The notes under the pieces: generated by a model | Told to the model about the DNA's origin: nothing | The model's database searches: none | The model's input: only the letters and a program-made list of their open reading frames with translations | Translations under genes and position numbers: made by a program | Shown: one piece after another, positions 8,430 through 16,141 of the stretch | Position numbering within the stretch: the first letter of the stretch is position 1 | How the letters are laid out: the number at the start of each line of letters is the position of its first letter | Origin: Flavobacteriales bacterium UBA5933 | GTDB taxonomy: Bacteria; Bacteroidota; Bacteroidia; Flavobacteriales; Weeksellaceae | DNA: 22,938 nt | Direction: 5' to 3' | Assembly (NCBI GenBank): GCA_002430925.1 | Contig: DJDD01000182.1 | Span: forward strand, 483-23,420

Positions 8430-10961
8430 TTAATTCAAATTGCTCAACAACTGTTCCAAACTAACATCATCTTGTATTAGAACCTGACGAGCTTTACTTC
8501 CTTCGAAAGGTCCAACGATACCAGCTGCTTCTAACTGATCAATCAATCTACCAGCTCTATTATAACCTAACTTTAATTTTCTTTGTAATAAAGATGCTGA
8601 ACCTTGTTGATTCATTACTATTAAACGAGCTGCATCTTCAAAAAGTGCATCACGATCAGATAAATCAATATCAAGTCCAGAACCACCTTCTTCTCCTACA
8701 TATTCTGGTAAATGCAATGCATCAGGATAACCTCTTTGTTCACCAATAAACTCAGTAATTTTATCAACTTCAGGCGTATCAACAAAAGCACATTGTAAAC
8801 GAACCAACTCGTTACCTGTAGTATACAACATATCTCCTTTTCCAATTAATTGATCTGCACCTTGAGAATCTAATATAGTTCTAGAATCAATTTTTGATGT
8901 AACACGAAATGCTACACGTCCTGGAAAGTTAGCTTTAATAGTTCCTGTAATTACATTTACAGAAGGACGCTGTGTAGCAACAATTAAATGTATACCAACA
9001 GCACGAGCTAATTGAGCTAAACGAGCAATTGGTAATTCTACCTCTTTTCCAGCTGTCATAATTAAATCTGCAAACTCATCAACGATTAAAACAATATAAG
9101 GTAAAAAACGATGACCACTTTCAGGATTTAACTTTCTAGCTTTAAACTTTTCATTATATTCTTTAATATTACGAACAAAAGCATTCTTTAATAATTCGTA
9201 ACGATCGTCCATTTCGATACAAAGAGAATTCAATGTATTAATCACCTTAGTATTATCAGTAATAATAGCTTCTTCAGCATCTGGTAATTTTGCTAAATAA
9301 TGACGTTCTATTTTAGAATATAATGTTAATTCAACTTTCTTTGGATCCACCATCACGAATTTTAATTCTGATGGATGTTTTTTATAAATTAAAGAAGCGA
9401 TAATCGCATTTAAACCTACAGATTTACCCTGACCTGTAGCTCCTGCCATTAATAAGTGAGGCATTTTTGCTAAATCGGCAACAAATGTTTCGTTCGTAAT
9501 TGTTTTACCAAATGCAATTGGTAATTCCATATCACAATTCTGAAATTTTTGAGAAGCAATGACAGAATACATAGAAACCATAGAAGGATTACTATTAGGA
9601 ACCTCTATCCCAATTGTTCCTTTACCAGGAATTGGAGCTATAATACGAATACCAAGCGCTGACAAACTAAGCGCTATATCATCTTCTAAATTTTTAATTT
9701 TAGAAATTCGAACTCCTGCTTGTGGAACTATTTCATATAATGTGACTGTTGGGCCAATAGTAGCTGTAATTTGAGATATACCTATCCCATAATTACCCAA
9801 CGTTTCTATAATTCTATTTTTATTTGTCTCTAGCTCCTTTTGATCTATTAGTGTATTTCCATTATCATATTTTTTTAATAATGAAATTGGAGGAAATTGA
9901 TAATTAGGTAAATCTAAACGTTGATCATATTCACCTTGTTCTTTTACTAATCGAGTTGAAATTGCCTCAAATTCTTCTTCCTCATCAATATGTTGAACTT
10001 TTAATTCTAAACTATTTGAGTTATCTGAATTTGAATTATTTTCAGATAGAACTATTTCTTGATCTATTATTTCTTCTTCCTCTAAATCTTCTACAACTAA
10101 GGATGTTATATTTAATGGTGTATCATCAATACTTTCTTCTTCTTGAGGTTGATTAATTGTAAATTCTTGTTGAAAAGCTTCATTTGGAGTTATACCAATT
10201 GGCTCTTCAATCAATTCAGGATTTTTTTCATTTACTAAAACTAAATCTTCTAATAAATCTTTTTCGCTTTGCTCCTGCTCTTTATTGAACTTATTAATCT
10301 TTTCTTGTTCTTCTTTTTCTTTACGTTTTCTTAATTCAATTTCTTCTTTACGAATTCTTTGTTTCTCTTTTTCCTCTTTTTTCTCATCATTGATTCGAGC
10401 TCTTTCTTGAAGTTTTTCCTGAATAGATTCGTAAGTCATTTTAAAATGAATTACACAATAAATTAATAAACTAACAAAAAGTAAAAGAATTACCCCCCAT
10501 TTACCAATAAAACTATTTAGAAAATCATTAATTTCAAACCCCATTACACCAGAAAGCATATGTTGATTAGGGAAAAAACTACCAAAAAAAATAGGTGTCC
10601 ATATAAGGAAAAATATACTTTGATATAAAGTAGTAAAAGGTTTTATTTTTTTCAAGTTTGTAGCAACTTTTAATCCTAATAATATAAAGAATATAGGTAC
10701 AAAAAAAGCTACAACTCCTATTCCTTGTAGAATGAAAAACTCAGAAAGTAAGGCTCCAAATTTTCCGAAAATATTTTCAGCATTCACATTTTTATCTAAT
10801 AAATCTGAGATTTGACTCTGATCCATCATTCCATTAAAAAAATATGAAATAAAAGATAATGATAAAATTAATCCTATAACAAGAAACACTATTCCTATAG
10901 TTGTTTTTGCGATTAATTTCCTTGGTGTTTTCGGTTTTTCTTCTGTGTTTTTTATAGCCAT
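8430..10961 (-). CDS. ftsK: FtsK/SpoIIIE-family DNA translocase
   Basis: A membrane-anchored DNA pump that clears chromosome ends through the division septum and activates dimer resolution. Four membrane segments lie at about residues 20-43, 75-100, 112-130 and 153-173. They are followed by a highly charged coiled-coil/acidic linker (about 180-350). The RecA-like motor carries Walker A AGATGQGKS near 503-511 and Walker B LIVDEFADLI near 624-633. The C-terminal gamma winged helix (SASLLQRKLKLGYNRAGRLI, about 777-840) reads the polarity sequences of the chromosome. At 843 residues it matches Bacteroidota FtsK, with a linker shorter than in E. coli. It is the first gene of the lolA/lptG/ribB operon. 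A TAnnTTTG box lies 24 nt upstream of the ATG. Confidence 0.96.
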   Translation of the reverse strand: MAIKNTEEKPKTPRKLIAKTTIGIVFLVIGLILSLSFISYFFNGMMDQSQISDLLDKNVNAENIFGKFGALLSEFFILQGIGVVAFFVPIFFILLGLKVATNLKKIKPFTTLYQSIFFLIWTPIFFGSFFPNQHMLSGVMGFEINDFLNSFIGKWGVILLLFVSLLIYCVIHFKMTYESIQEKLQERARINDEKKEEKEKQRIRKEEIELRKRKEKEEQEKINKFNKEQEQSEKDLLEDLVLVNEKNPELIEEPIGITPNEAFQQEFTINQPQEEESIDDTPLNITSLVVEDLEEEEIIDQEIVLSENNSNSDNSNSLELKVQHIDEEEEFEAISTRLVKEQGEYDQRLDLPNYQFPPISLLKKYDNGNTLIDQKELETNKNRIIETLGNYGIGISQITATIGPTVTLYEIVPQAGVRISKIKNLEDDIALSLSALGIRIIAPIPGKGTIGIEVPNSNPSMVSMYSVIASQKFQNCDMELPIAFGKTITNETFVADLAKMPHLLMAGATGQGKSVGLNAIIASLIYKKHPSELKFVMVDPKKVELTLYSKIERHYLAKLPDAEEAIITDNTKVINTLNSLCIEMDDRYELLKNAFVRNIKEYNEKFKARKLNPESGHRFLPYIVLIVDEFADLIMTAGKEVELPIARLAQLARAVGIHLIVATQRPSVNVITGTIKANFPGRVAFRVTSKIDSRTILDSQGADQLIGKGDMLYTTGNELVRLQCAFVDTPEVDKITEFIGEQRGYPDALHLPEYVGEEGGSGLDIDLSDRDALFEDAARLIVMNQQGSASLLQRKLKLGYNRAGRLIDQLEAAGIVGPFEGSKARQVLIQDDVSLEQLLSNLN

Positions 10962-10985
10962 TTTAAAGGTCGAGTATAATTAAGA

Positions 10986-10993
10986 CAAAAATA
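10986..10993 (-). promoter_or_regulatory. Candidate -7 box of ftsK operon
   Basis: TATTTTTG on the minus strand exactly matches the Bacteroidota -7 consensus TAnnTTTG and lies 24 nt before the ftsK start codon. I see no convincing TTTG -33 box at the expected distance. Confidence 0.4.
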
Positions 10994-11087
10994 ATAAATC
11001 TTTAGTTTACGAATCTAACGAAAACTATTTAATTTTCACTAAAATCACAATCAACCTTTAATTAAATAACTATATATAGAAATATTG

Positions 11088-12336
11088 TTAATTTTCTTTC
11101 CAAACAAGTTTTCCTTTAAAAACATAGGCTTTGACAGTAGATTTTCTTGCTACTGCTTCTGCTGAACAACTAGCATCTATCAAAACAATATCTGCTACAT
11201 CTCCTTGATTTGGCCATTGTTGTTTACCTTTTTTATCTAATGGTGTTATATTCTTTGTGGCAAAAGCTAAATTTCTTGATAAATCATATTCTGTTTCTAA
11301 CCCATATAATTGTGAAATCAAATTTGCTTTTTGTAACATATTCCCTGTACCGAACGTACTCCAATAATCTTGTACATTATCATTACCAATCAATACCTCA
11401 ACACCACTTTTTACTAATGTAGGTATAGGCATAACAATATTATTTTTGAATGGAACAGAAGATACAATCCCCACTTTTGCTTCAGCTAACTTCTCTGCCA
11501 TTTCTTGCTCTTTAACATTAGATAAATTTGCTAATGCAAAAGCATGACTAACATAAGTTTTCCCTTTTAGTTGAGGATTTTTAGTCACTAATTCTGTTAA
11601 AAAGTTTATTGTACGTAACCCTTCTTCACCTCTATCATGCAAATGTATATCAATCCCTTTATTATTATCTAAAGCCAATTGAACTGTAAAATCAATAGCT
11701 TTTTCTATATTTTTATCTATACTAAAAGGATCCAAACCTCCGATAAAAGAAACGCTATCCAATTTTGCAGCTTCTTCCATTAATGGTGCAGAATCTGTAT
11801 AGTATAAACCATGCTGAGGAAAAGCTACTAATTCTGCTCCAAAAGATTCTTTTTTTATTTTCTAACGCTATTTCTAAATTTTCTAATGAACGAAGACCAG
11901 AAGTTGTATCTACATTAAAATGTGTTCGAGCAAAAGTAGTCCCATAATTTTGTAAAAGACTTATCAATTGTTCAGCTCTTTTTATCGAAGTTTTTAATAA
12001 TTCTGGTATAATTTCTTGTTCGTAAGCAATCATATCTGCTACAGATTTTCGTTTTGGAGAAAGCGCTTGCCAAGGTAAACCATACAATGTTTTATCTAAA
12101 TGAATATGCATATCCTTAAAAGAGGGTAACATAAGTAAACCTTTAGCATCTATAGCATTTGCCAGTTGAGGATCATTTTTAGTAATTTTTTCTATTTTTC
12201 CGTCCTTTATTTCGATAGAAAACAATTCAGTCTTTGTTCCGATAACTCCTGTTTCATCACTAATAAAACCTGTTTCTAATCGTACATTTTTTAATGTATA
12301 ATTTCCCTTAATAAAATTTGTGTTATTTGTATGCAT
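11088..12336 (-). pseudogene. CodA-like amidohydrolase, paralogue 1, frameshifted at an A7 tract
   Basis: A metal-dependent deaminase/amidohydrolase of the cytosine-deaminase (CodA) type, in two overlapping frames (12336-11755 and the frame ending at 11088). The 5' part has the HxH metal site (KDMHIHLDKTLYG) and RTHFNVD. The 3' part has IDIHLHDRG, VSHAFAL and the metal aspartate region GNDNVQDYWSTFG. On the minus strand the break is at AAT-AAAAAAA-GAATC (A7, 11850-11856). Removing one A joins ENKKESFGAELVAFPQHG and gives a 415-residue protein, closely parallel to the intact part of paralogue 2. There is no signal peptide, so it would be cytoplasmic. The substrate is unknown and could be another N-heterocycle. 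The extra A may be a real mutation, a slippage site or a homopolymer sequencing error. Confidence 0.8.
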
Positions 12337-12432
12337 TGTAATTTTAATCTTGAAGTTTTTTAAACTATTTTTTTTGAATTATCGCTAATTGTTATTTGTA
12401 CTATCTAATTCGTTAATTATTCTTTATTCATT

Positions 12433-12556
12433 TGCAATAGTGATTGAAGCGACATCCTTTTTTGATTGTTGCATTTTCGGCTTCGCTCAATAATCAATTC
12501 TAAACGCAACAATCAAAAAAGATATAGCGAAAAAGCACGGTGCGCAGCAATTGCCC
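12433..12556 (+). repeat. Interspersed structured repeat, copy B (complete)
   Basis: A 124-nt element between the two amidohydrolase genes, oriented opposite to them. It starts TGCAATAGTGATTGAAGCG and ends ATTGCCC, and the ends can pair as GCAAT/ATTGC. A perfect 16-bp stem, CTTTTTTGATTGTTGC (12457-12472) with its complement (12506-12521), closes a 33-nt loop. The 3' part (GATATAGCGAAAAAGC) is shared with copy C and is followed by a mini-hairpin TGC-GCA-GCA (12541-12549). The stem sequence differs from that of copy C while pairing is kept. This looks like a transcribable structured RNA or mobile hairpin repeat, with no protein-coding frame. From memory it may be the Flavo-1 RNA motif. I could not check this. 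Confidence 0.8.
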
Positions 12557-12618
12557 ATAAAAAAGAAATATAATTTTTGATCATTATTTTATGATGATTT
12601 TTTAAGTAAATATTTCTG

Positions 12619-13951
12619 TTAATAAATAATATTTCCTTTTACAATTAATGAACTAACGTGAGATATTCTAGAAACAGCCTCTGCTGAGCAACTTGCATCA
12701 ATTAAAATAAAATCTGCATCATCTCCAGCATTTGGCCATTGTTGTACCCCATTATCAGCTAAAGGAATTGGTCCTGCTGTGGCTAATCTTAACATTCTTG
12801 ACAGAGCAAATTCTGAAGTTTGACCATATAATTGTGCAGCTAAATTTGCTTTTTGTAGGACGCTACCAGTACCCATAGTATTCCAGTAATCGACAATACT
12901 ATCATTACCAGTCATTACATTTACATTATATTTTAACAATGTTGGAATTGGCATAATTAATTTACCAAAGGGAATTGTAGAAATTATACCTATTTGTGCA
13001 TTACTTAATTGTTCTGCTGTAGCTTCTAGATTATTTTTATCTAAAGTTGCTAATGCAAATGAATGACTTATGAACGTTTTTCCTTCTAATCCTGGATTTT
13101 CATTCACTTTTTTTATTAAATAATCAATAGTATCATGACCAGATTTTCCTGATTCATGCAAATGAATATCAATCCCTTTATTATTATCTAATGCTAATTG
13201 AACTGTAGTATCTATCGTTTTTTCTATAGAACCGTCTACATTTGTAGGATCTAATCCTCCTATAAAATCTATATCCATTTTAGCAGCTTCTTTCATATAT
13301 GGAAGTGAATCTGTATAATACAATCCATGTTGAGGAAAAGCTACTAACTCTGATCCGAAAGAAGCTTTTTTATTCTCTAAAGCTTTTTCTAAATTTTTTA
13401 AAGAATCTAATTTAGATGTTGGTTCAATATTTACATGACTTCGTGCAAAACCAGTACCATGTGATTGTAGTAATTCTATTAATTTTTCTGCTTTATATGT
13501 CGAATTTTTCAACATATCAGGTAAAACTTTTTGTTCTAATTCTATCATACCTTTTATTCCTCCAGCTCTACGAACTGCTTGCCATTTATCAGCATACAAG
13601 GTTTTGTCTAAATGAATATGCATATCTTTAAATGAAGGTAACATAAGCATTCCTTTAGCATCTATAGCATTTGAATTGGGCTGATTTTTAGTAATTTTTT
13701 TTTATTTTACCATGATTAATTTCTATTGTAAAAAGCTCTGTCTCTGTTCCTATAATTTCATCATCTTGATATTCAAACCCTGTTTCTAAACGAACATTTT
13801 TTAAAATAAATTTTTTTGTGTTTTTTATATCTATTCCTTCAAACAGAAAATTTGGTGCAGCATTTAAAATACCTGGTAATAAGGAAAAGCCTACCAGACC
13901 TAATGCTGAATTTTTAATAAAATCTTTTCGAGATATATTAGAAGTACTCAT
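12619..13951 (-). pseudogene. CodA-like amidohydrolase, paralogue 2, exported, frameshifted at an A9 tract
   Basis: A paralogue of the downstream amidohydrolase with an added N-terminal export signal. Residues 1-32 carry SRKDFIKNSALGLVGFSLLP, like a Tat-type signal with K in place of the second arginine. The first frame (13951-13688) ends after HGKIKKNY. The second (to 12619) contains the HxH site KDMHIHLDKTLYA, ARSHVNIEP, LVAFPQHGLYYTD, the metal/catalytic HLHESG, ISHSFAL and GNDSIVDYWNTMG. The break is at an A9 tract on the minus strand (near 13695-13703). With eight A, the reading KIKKITKNQPNSNAIDAKG joins both parts into a 443-residue protein. All expected metal ligands are present, so only the tract blocks function. 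It follows an AraC regulator gene by 94 nt. Confidence 0.8.
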
Positions 13952-14000
13952 AGTTCAATTTTTAAAGTACAAAGTACTTAATAGAATAAATATTGAACTA
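13951..14000. promoter_or_regulatory. Nested inverted repeats upstream of amidohydrolase paralogue 2
   Basis: TAGTTCAAT (13951-13959) and ATTGAACTA (13992-14000) are a perfect 9-bp inverted repeat. Inside lies a second one, AAGTAC-AAA-GTACTT (13965-13979). The array begins at the start codon of the amidohydrolase gene and lies between it and the AraC gene, so it is a candidate operator or a structured 5' leader. The binding partner is inferred from position only. Confidence 0.45.
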
Positions 14001-14045
14001 GCGTAAAATATGCTGATGCTTGTAAAATTTATAAAAAAATTAGAT

Positions 14046-14906
14046 TTAATTTTGCTCTCTAAATTGAGTTGGGGTTAAACCTATTTGAGCTTTAAAAAAA
14101 TTAGAAAAATATGCATGATCAGCAAAACATAGTTCAAAGGCAATTTCTTTAATTGATAAATCACCTAATTTCAAAAGTCTTTTTGCTTCAATCGATATTC
14201 TTTGTTGAATAAGTTGAGTCGCTGAAACTTTTAAATATTTTTTACATAGAATATTCAAATAATTAGCTGAAATATGAAGTTGATTGGCATAAAAAACTAC
14301 TGATTTTTCTTTCTTATAAAATTCATCAATCAACATATTAAACTTTGCTAGCCTAGGATTAGATTGATAAACTTTAAATTCTGTAAAAATATTTTCTGCT
14401 TCTTTACTAACAATTGCAGCAATAACAGCAGCACGTGCATTTATTAAATGAACTAAAGAATTATTTGATTCTAATTCCTGCTTTATTGCTTCAAATTCAT
14501 ACATCAATTGATTAAATGCTTTATCAGAAAGTTTTATAACAGGATTGTTTTGATAGTTGGTAAAAGAAAATCGAAAAAAGGGTGCAAATTGCTCGAAAAA
14601 AGAACGTTCTGCCATTAATTGATAAGCAATGGTATCACTATTAATATTCCATTTATGTATTTGCCCAGGAAATAAAACGTGAATTTCTTTATTACCTATA
14701 AAATAATCTTTAGAATCGATATTATGTACTCCTGAAGCTTGATTAAAAAGTATAATCACAAAAAAATCATGCTTATGAGGTTTTTCTATATGTCTTTCTC
14801 CATACAATTCATTAAATAATAATTCTTCTCGACCAATAAGCTGTTTATCTCTAAAACTTTGTATACTTATAATAGGTACTGAATCCTGATGGTTAGAATT
14901 ATTCAT
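14046..14906 (-). CDS. AraC-family transcriptional regulator
   Basis: A 286-residue AraC/XylS-type activator with the usual two-part layout. The N-terminal cupin-like sensing domain (about 25-110) has the segment HIEKPHKHDFFVIILF and PGQIHKWNI, typical of effector-binding arms. The C-terminal DNA-binding domain (about 190-285) holds two helix-turn-helix units: VVFYANQLHISANYLNILCK and the family signature IKEIAFELCFADHAYFSNFF, followed by KAQIGLTPTQFR. It lies just upstream of the two amidohydrolase genes on the same strand, separated by nested inverted repeats, so these are its most likely targets (inference). It is divergent from dnaX. The effector cannot be predicted, though a heterocycle or amide substrate of the hydrolases would fit. 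Confidence 0.93.
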   Translation of the reverse strand: MNNSNHQDSVPIISIQSFRDKQLIGREELLFNELYGERHIEKPHKHDFFVIILFNQASGVHNIDSKDYFIGNKEIHVLFPGQIHKWNINSDTIAYQLMAERSFFEQFAPFFRFSFTNYQNNPVIKLSDKAFNQLMYEFEAIKQELESNNSLVHLINARAAVIAAIVSKEAENIFTEFKVYQSNPRLAKFNMLIDEFYKKEKSVVFYANQLHISANYLNILCKKYLKVSATQLIQQRISIEAKRLLKLGDLSIKEIAFELCFADHAYFSNFFKAQIGLTPTQFREQN

Positions 14907-15037
14907 TTATAAAATTTATTAAAAAAGAAATATAATTAGAACGATTAATTGATTTTTTATTACTTGTGAAATTTATAAAAAAAAATAGAATCATTAATTC
15001 AGAAATGAAAGAATTTTTATTAGAAATTTAAAACTAT

Positions 15038-15045
15038 TATATTTG
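15038..15045 (+). promoter_or_regulatory. -7 box of dnaX
   Basis: TATATTTG is an exact TAnnTTTG match ending 7 nt before the dnaX ATG at 15053. No clear TTTG -33 box is seen. Transcription from it would start almost at the start codon, giving a near-leaderless mRNA. Confidence 0.5.
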
Positions 15046-15052
15046 CATTAGT

Positions 15053-16141
15053 ATGGAAAATTTTGTTGTTTCAGCCAGAAAATATAGACCTCATAACTTT
15101 GAAGATGTTGTAGGACAATCGTCTATTACAAATACTTTAGAACAAGCTATTAAAAATAATCAATTGCCTCAAGCATTACTTTTTTGTGGTCCTAGAGGTG
15201 TTGGTAAAACAACTTGTGCTAGAATTTTGGCAAGAAAAATCAATGAAGAAAATGGAATTGAAAGTGATCAAGATTTTGCTTTTAATATTTTTGAACTTGA
15301 TGCAGCATCAAATAATTCTGTTGATGATATAAGAAATTTAATCGATCAAGTTAGAATAGTTCCTCAAATTGGTAAATATCGTGTATATATTATTGATGAG
15401 GTACATATGCTTTCTACAGCTGCATTTAATGCTTTCTTGAAAACATTAGAAGAACCACCAGCTCATGCTATATTTATACTTGCAACAACAGAGAAACATA
15501 AGATTATCCCTACTATTTTATCTCGATGTCAAATCTATGATTTTAAAAGAATTAATGTAGAAGATATTAAAAACCATTTAAAAAACGTTGCTAAAAAAGA
15601 AAATGTCTCATATGAAGATGATGCATTACATTTAATTGCTCAGAAAGCTGATGGAGCATTACGTGACTCTCTTTCTATATTTGATAGGATGGTAACTTTT
15701 ACAAATAAAAACCTTACCTATTCTGCTGTTGCAGAAAATCTAAATGTTTTGGATTATGATTATTATTTTAAAATGACAGATGCTTGTTTAGAAAATAATA
15801 TTCCTGAAGCAATGATACAATTCAATGAAATATTAAATAAAGGTTTTGATGCACATTTATTTATATCAGGGTTTGGAGCTCATTTCAGAGATTTGTTAAT
15901 GGCTAAAACAGTAAATACTGTTAATTTATTAGAAGTTGGAGAAAAAACTAAAGGAAAATATTTAGAACATGCACAAAAATGTTCTGCTCCTTTTTTATTT
16001 GATGCAATTGAAATTTGTAACCAAACAGATTTAAATTATAAATCGAGTAAAAATCCAAGATTAACTGTAGAAATTGCTCTAATGCAATTATCTTCATTAA
16101 CTACTGATAATAGTGGTATTAAAAAAAAAAAAATAGAATAA
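15053..16141 (+). CDS. dnaX: DNA polymerase III gamma/tau subunit, gamma-like form (362 aa)
   Basis: The ATPase of the replicative clamp loader. Domains I-III are all present: Walker A GPRGVGKTT (46-54), Walker B/DExx DEVH (115-118), the sensor/arginine-finger motif SRC (157-159) and a helical collar domain to about 355. The zinc module of E. coli DnaX (four cysteines between Walker A and the next strand) is absent. The segment there is KINEENGIESDQDFAFNIFELDAAS. The zero frame ends shortly after an A13 tract (16121-16133) as IKKKKIE-stop, at the domain III/IV border. The coding sequence continues in the -1 frame for the tau-specific domains, so this ORF corresponds to a gamma-length product. 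Joined with that frame the protein is 571 residues. Confidence 0.95.
   Translation: MENFVVSARKYRPHNFEDVVGQSSITNTLEQAIKNNQLPQALLFCGPRGVGKTTCARILARKINEENGIESDQDFAFNIFELDAASNNSVDDIRNLIDQVRIVPQIGKYRVYIIDEVHMLSTAAFNAFLKTLEEPPAHAIFILATTEKHKIIPTILSRCQIYDFKRINVEDIKNHLKNVAKKENVSYEDDALHLIAQKADGALRDSLSIFDRMVTFTNKNLTYSAVAENLNVLDYDYYFKMTDACLENNIPEAMIQFNEILNKGFDAHLFISGFGAHFRDLLMAKTVNTVNLLEVGEKTKGKYLEHAQKCSAPFLFDAIEICNQTDLNYKSSKNPRLTVEIALMQLSSLTTDNSGIKKKKIE
16121..16133 (+). promoter_or_regulatory. A13 slippage / frameshift site in dnaX
   Basis: Thirteen consecutive A separate the gamma frame from the -1 tau frame. Addition of one A (or loss of two) during transcription, or -1 ribosomal slippage on the lysine codons, leads to AAT-AGA-ATA-ATC-CCC-CCT and on to the tau extension without a stop. 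The zero-frame stop UAA is 6 nt after the tract. Thermus dnaX uses an A9 tract in the same way by transcriptional slippage. I see no clear downstream pseudoknot or hairpin, which favours polymerase slippage over ribosomal shifting. Confidence 0.65.

Noticed and set aside
11210..11422. Short open frames on the plus strand opposite the amidohydrolases, FtsK, Lgt and the thioredoxin-like gene
   Set aside because: They are hydrophobic Leu/Tyr/His-rich shadows of AT-rich coding sequence, with no motifs or promoters.
12433..12556. Insertion sequence or MITE between the amidohydrolases
   Set aside because: No transposase, no clear target-site duplication, and the inner stem varies while ends stay fixed, unlike a simple MITE. 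A structured-RNA repeat fits better, though mobility is not excluded.
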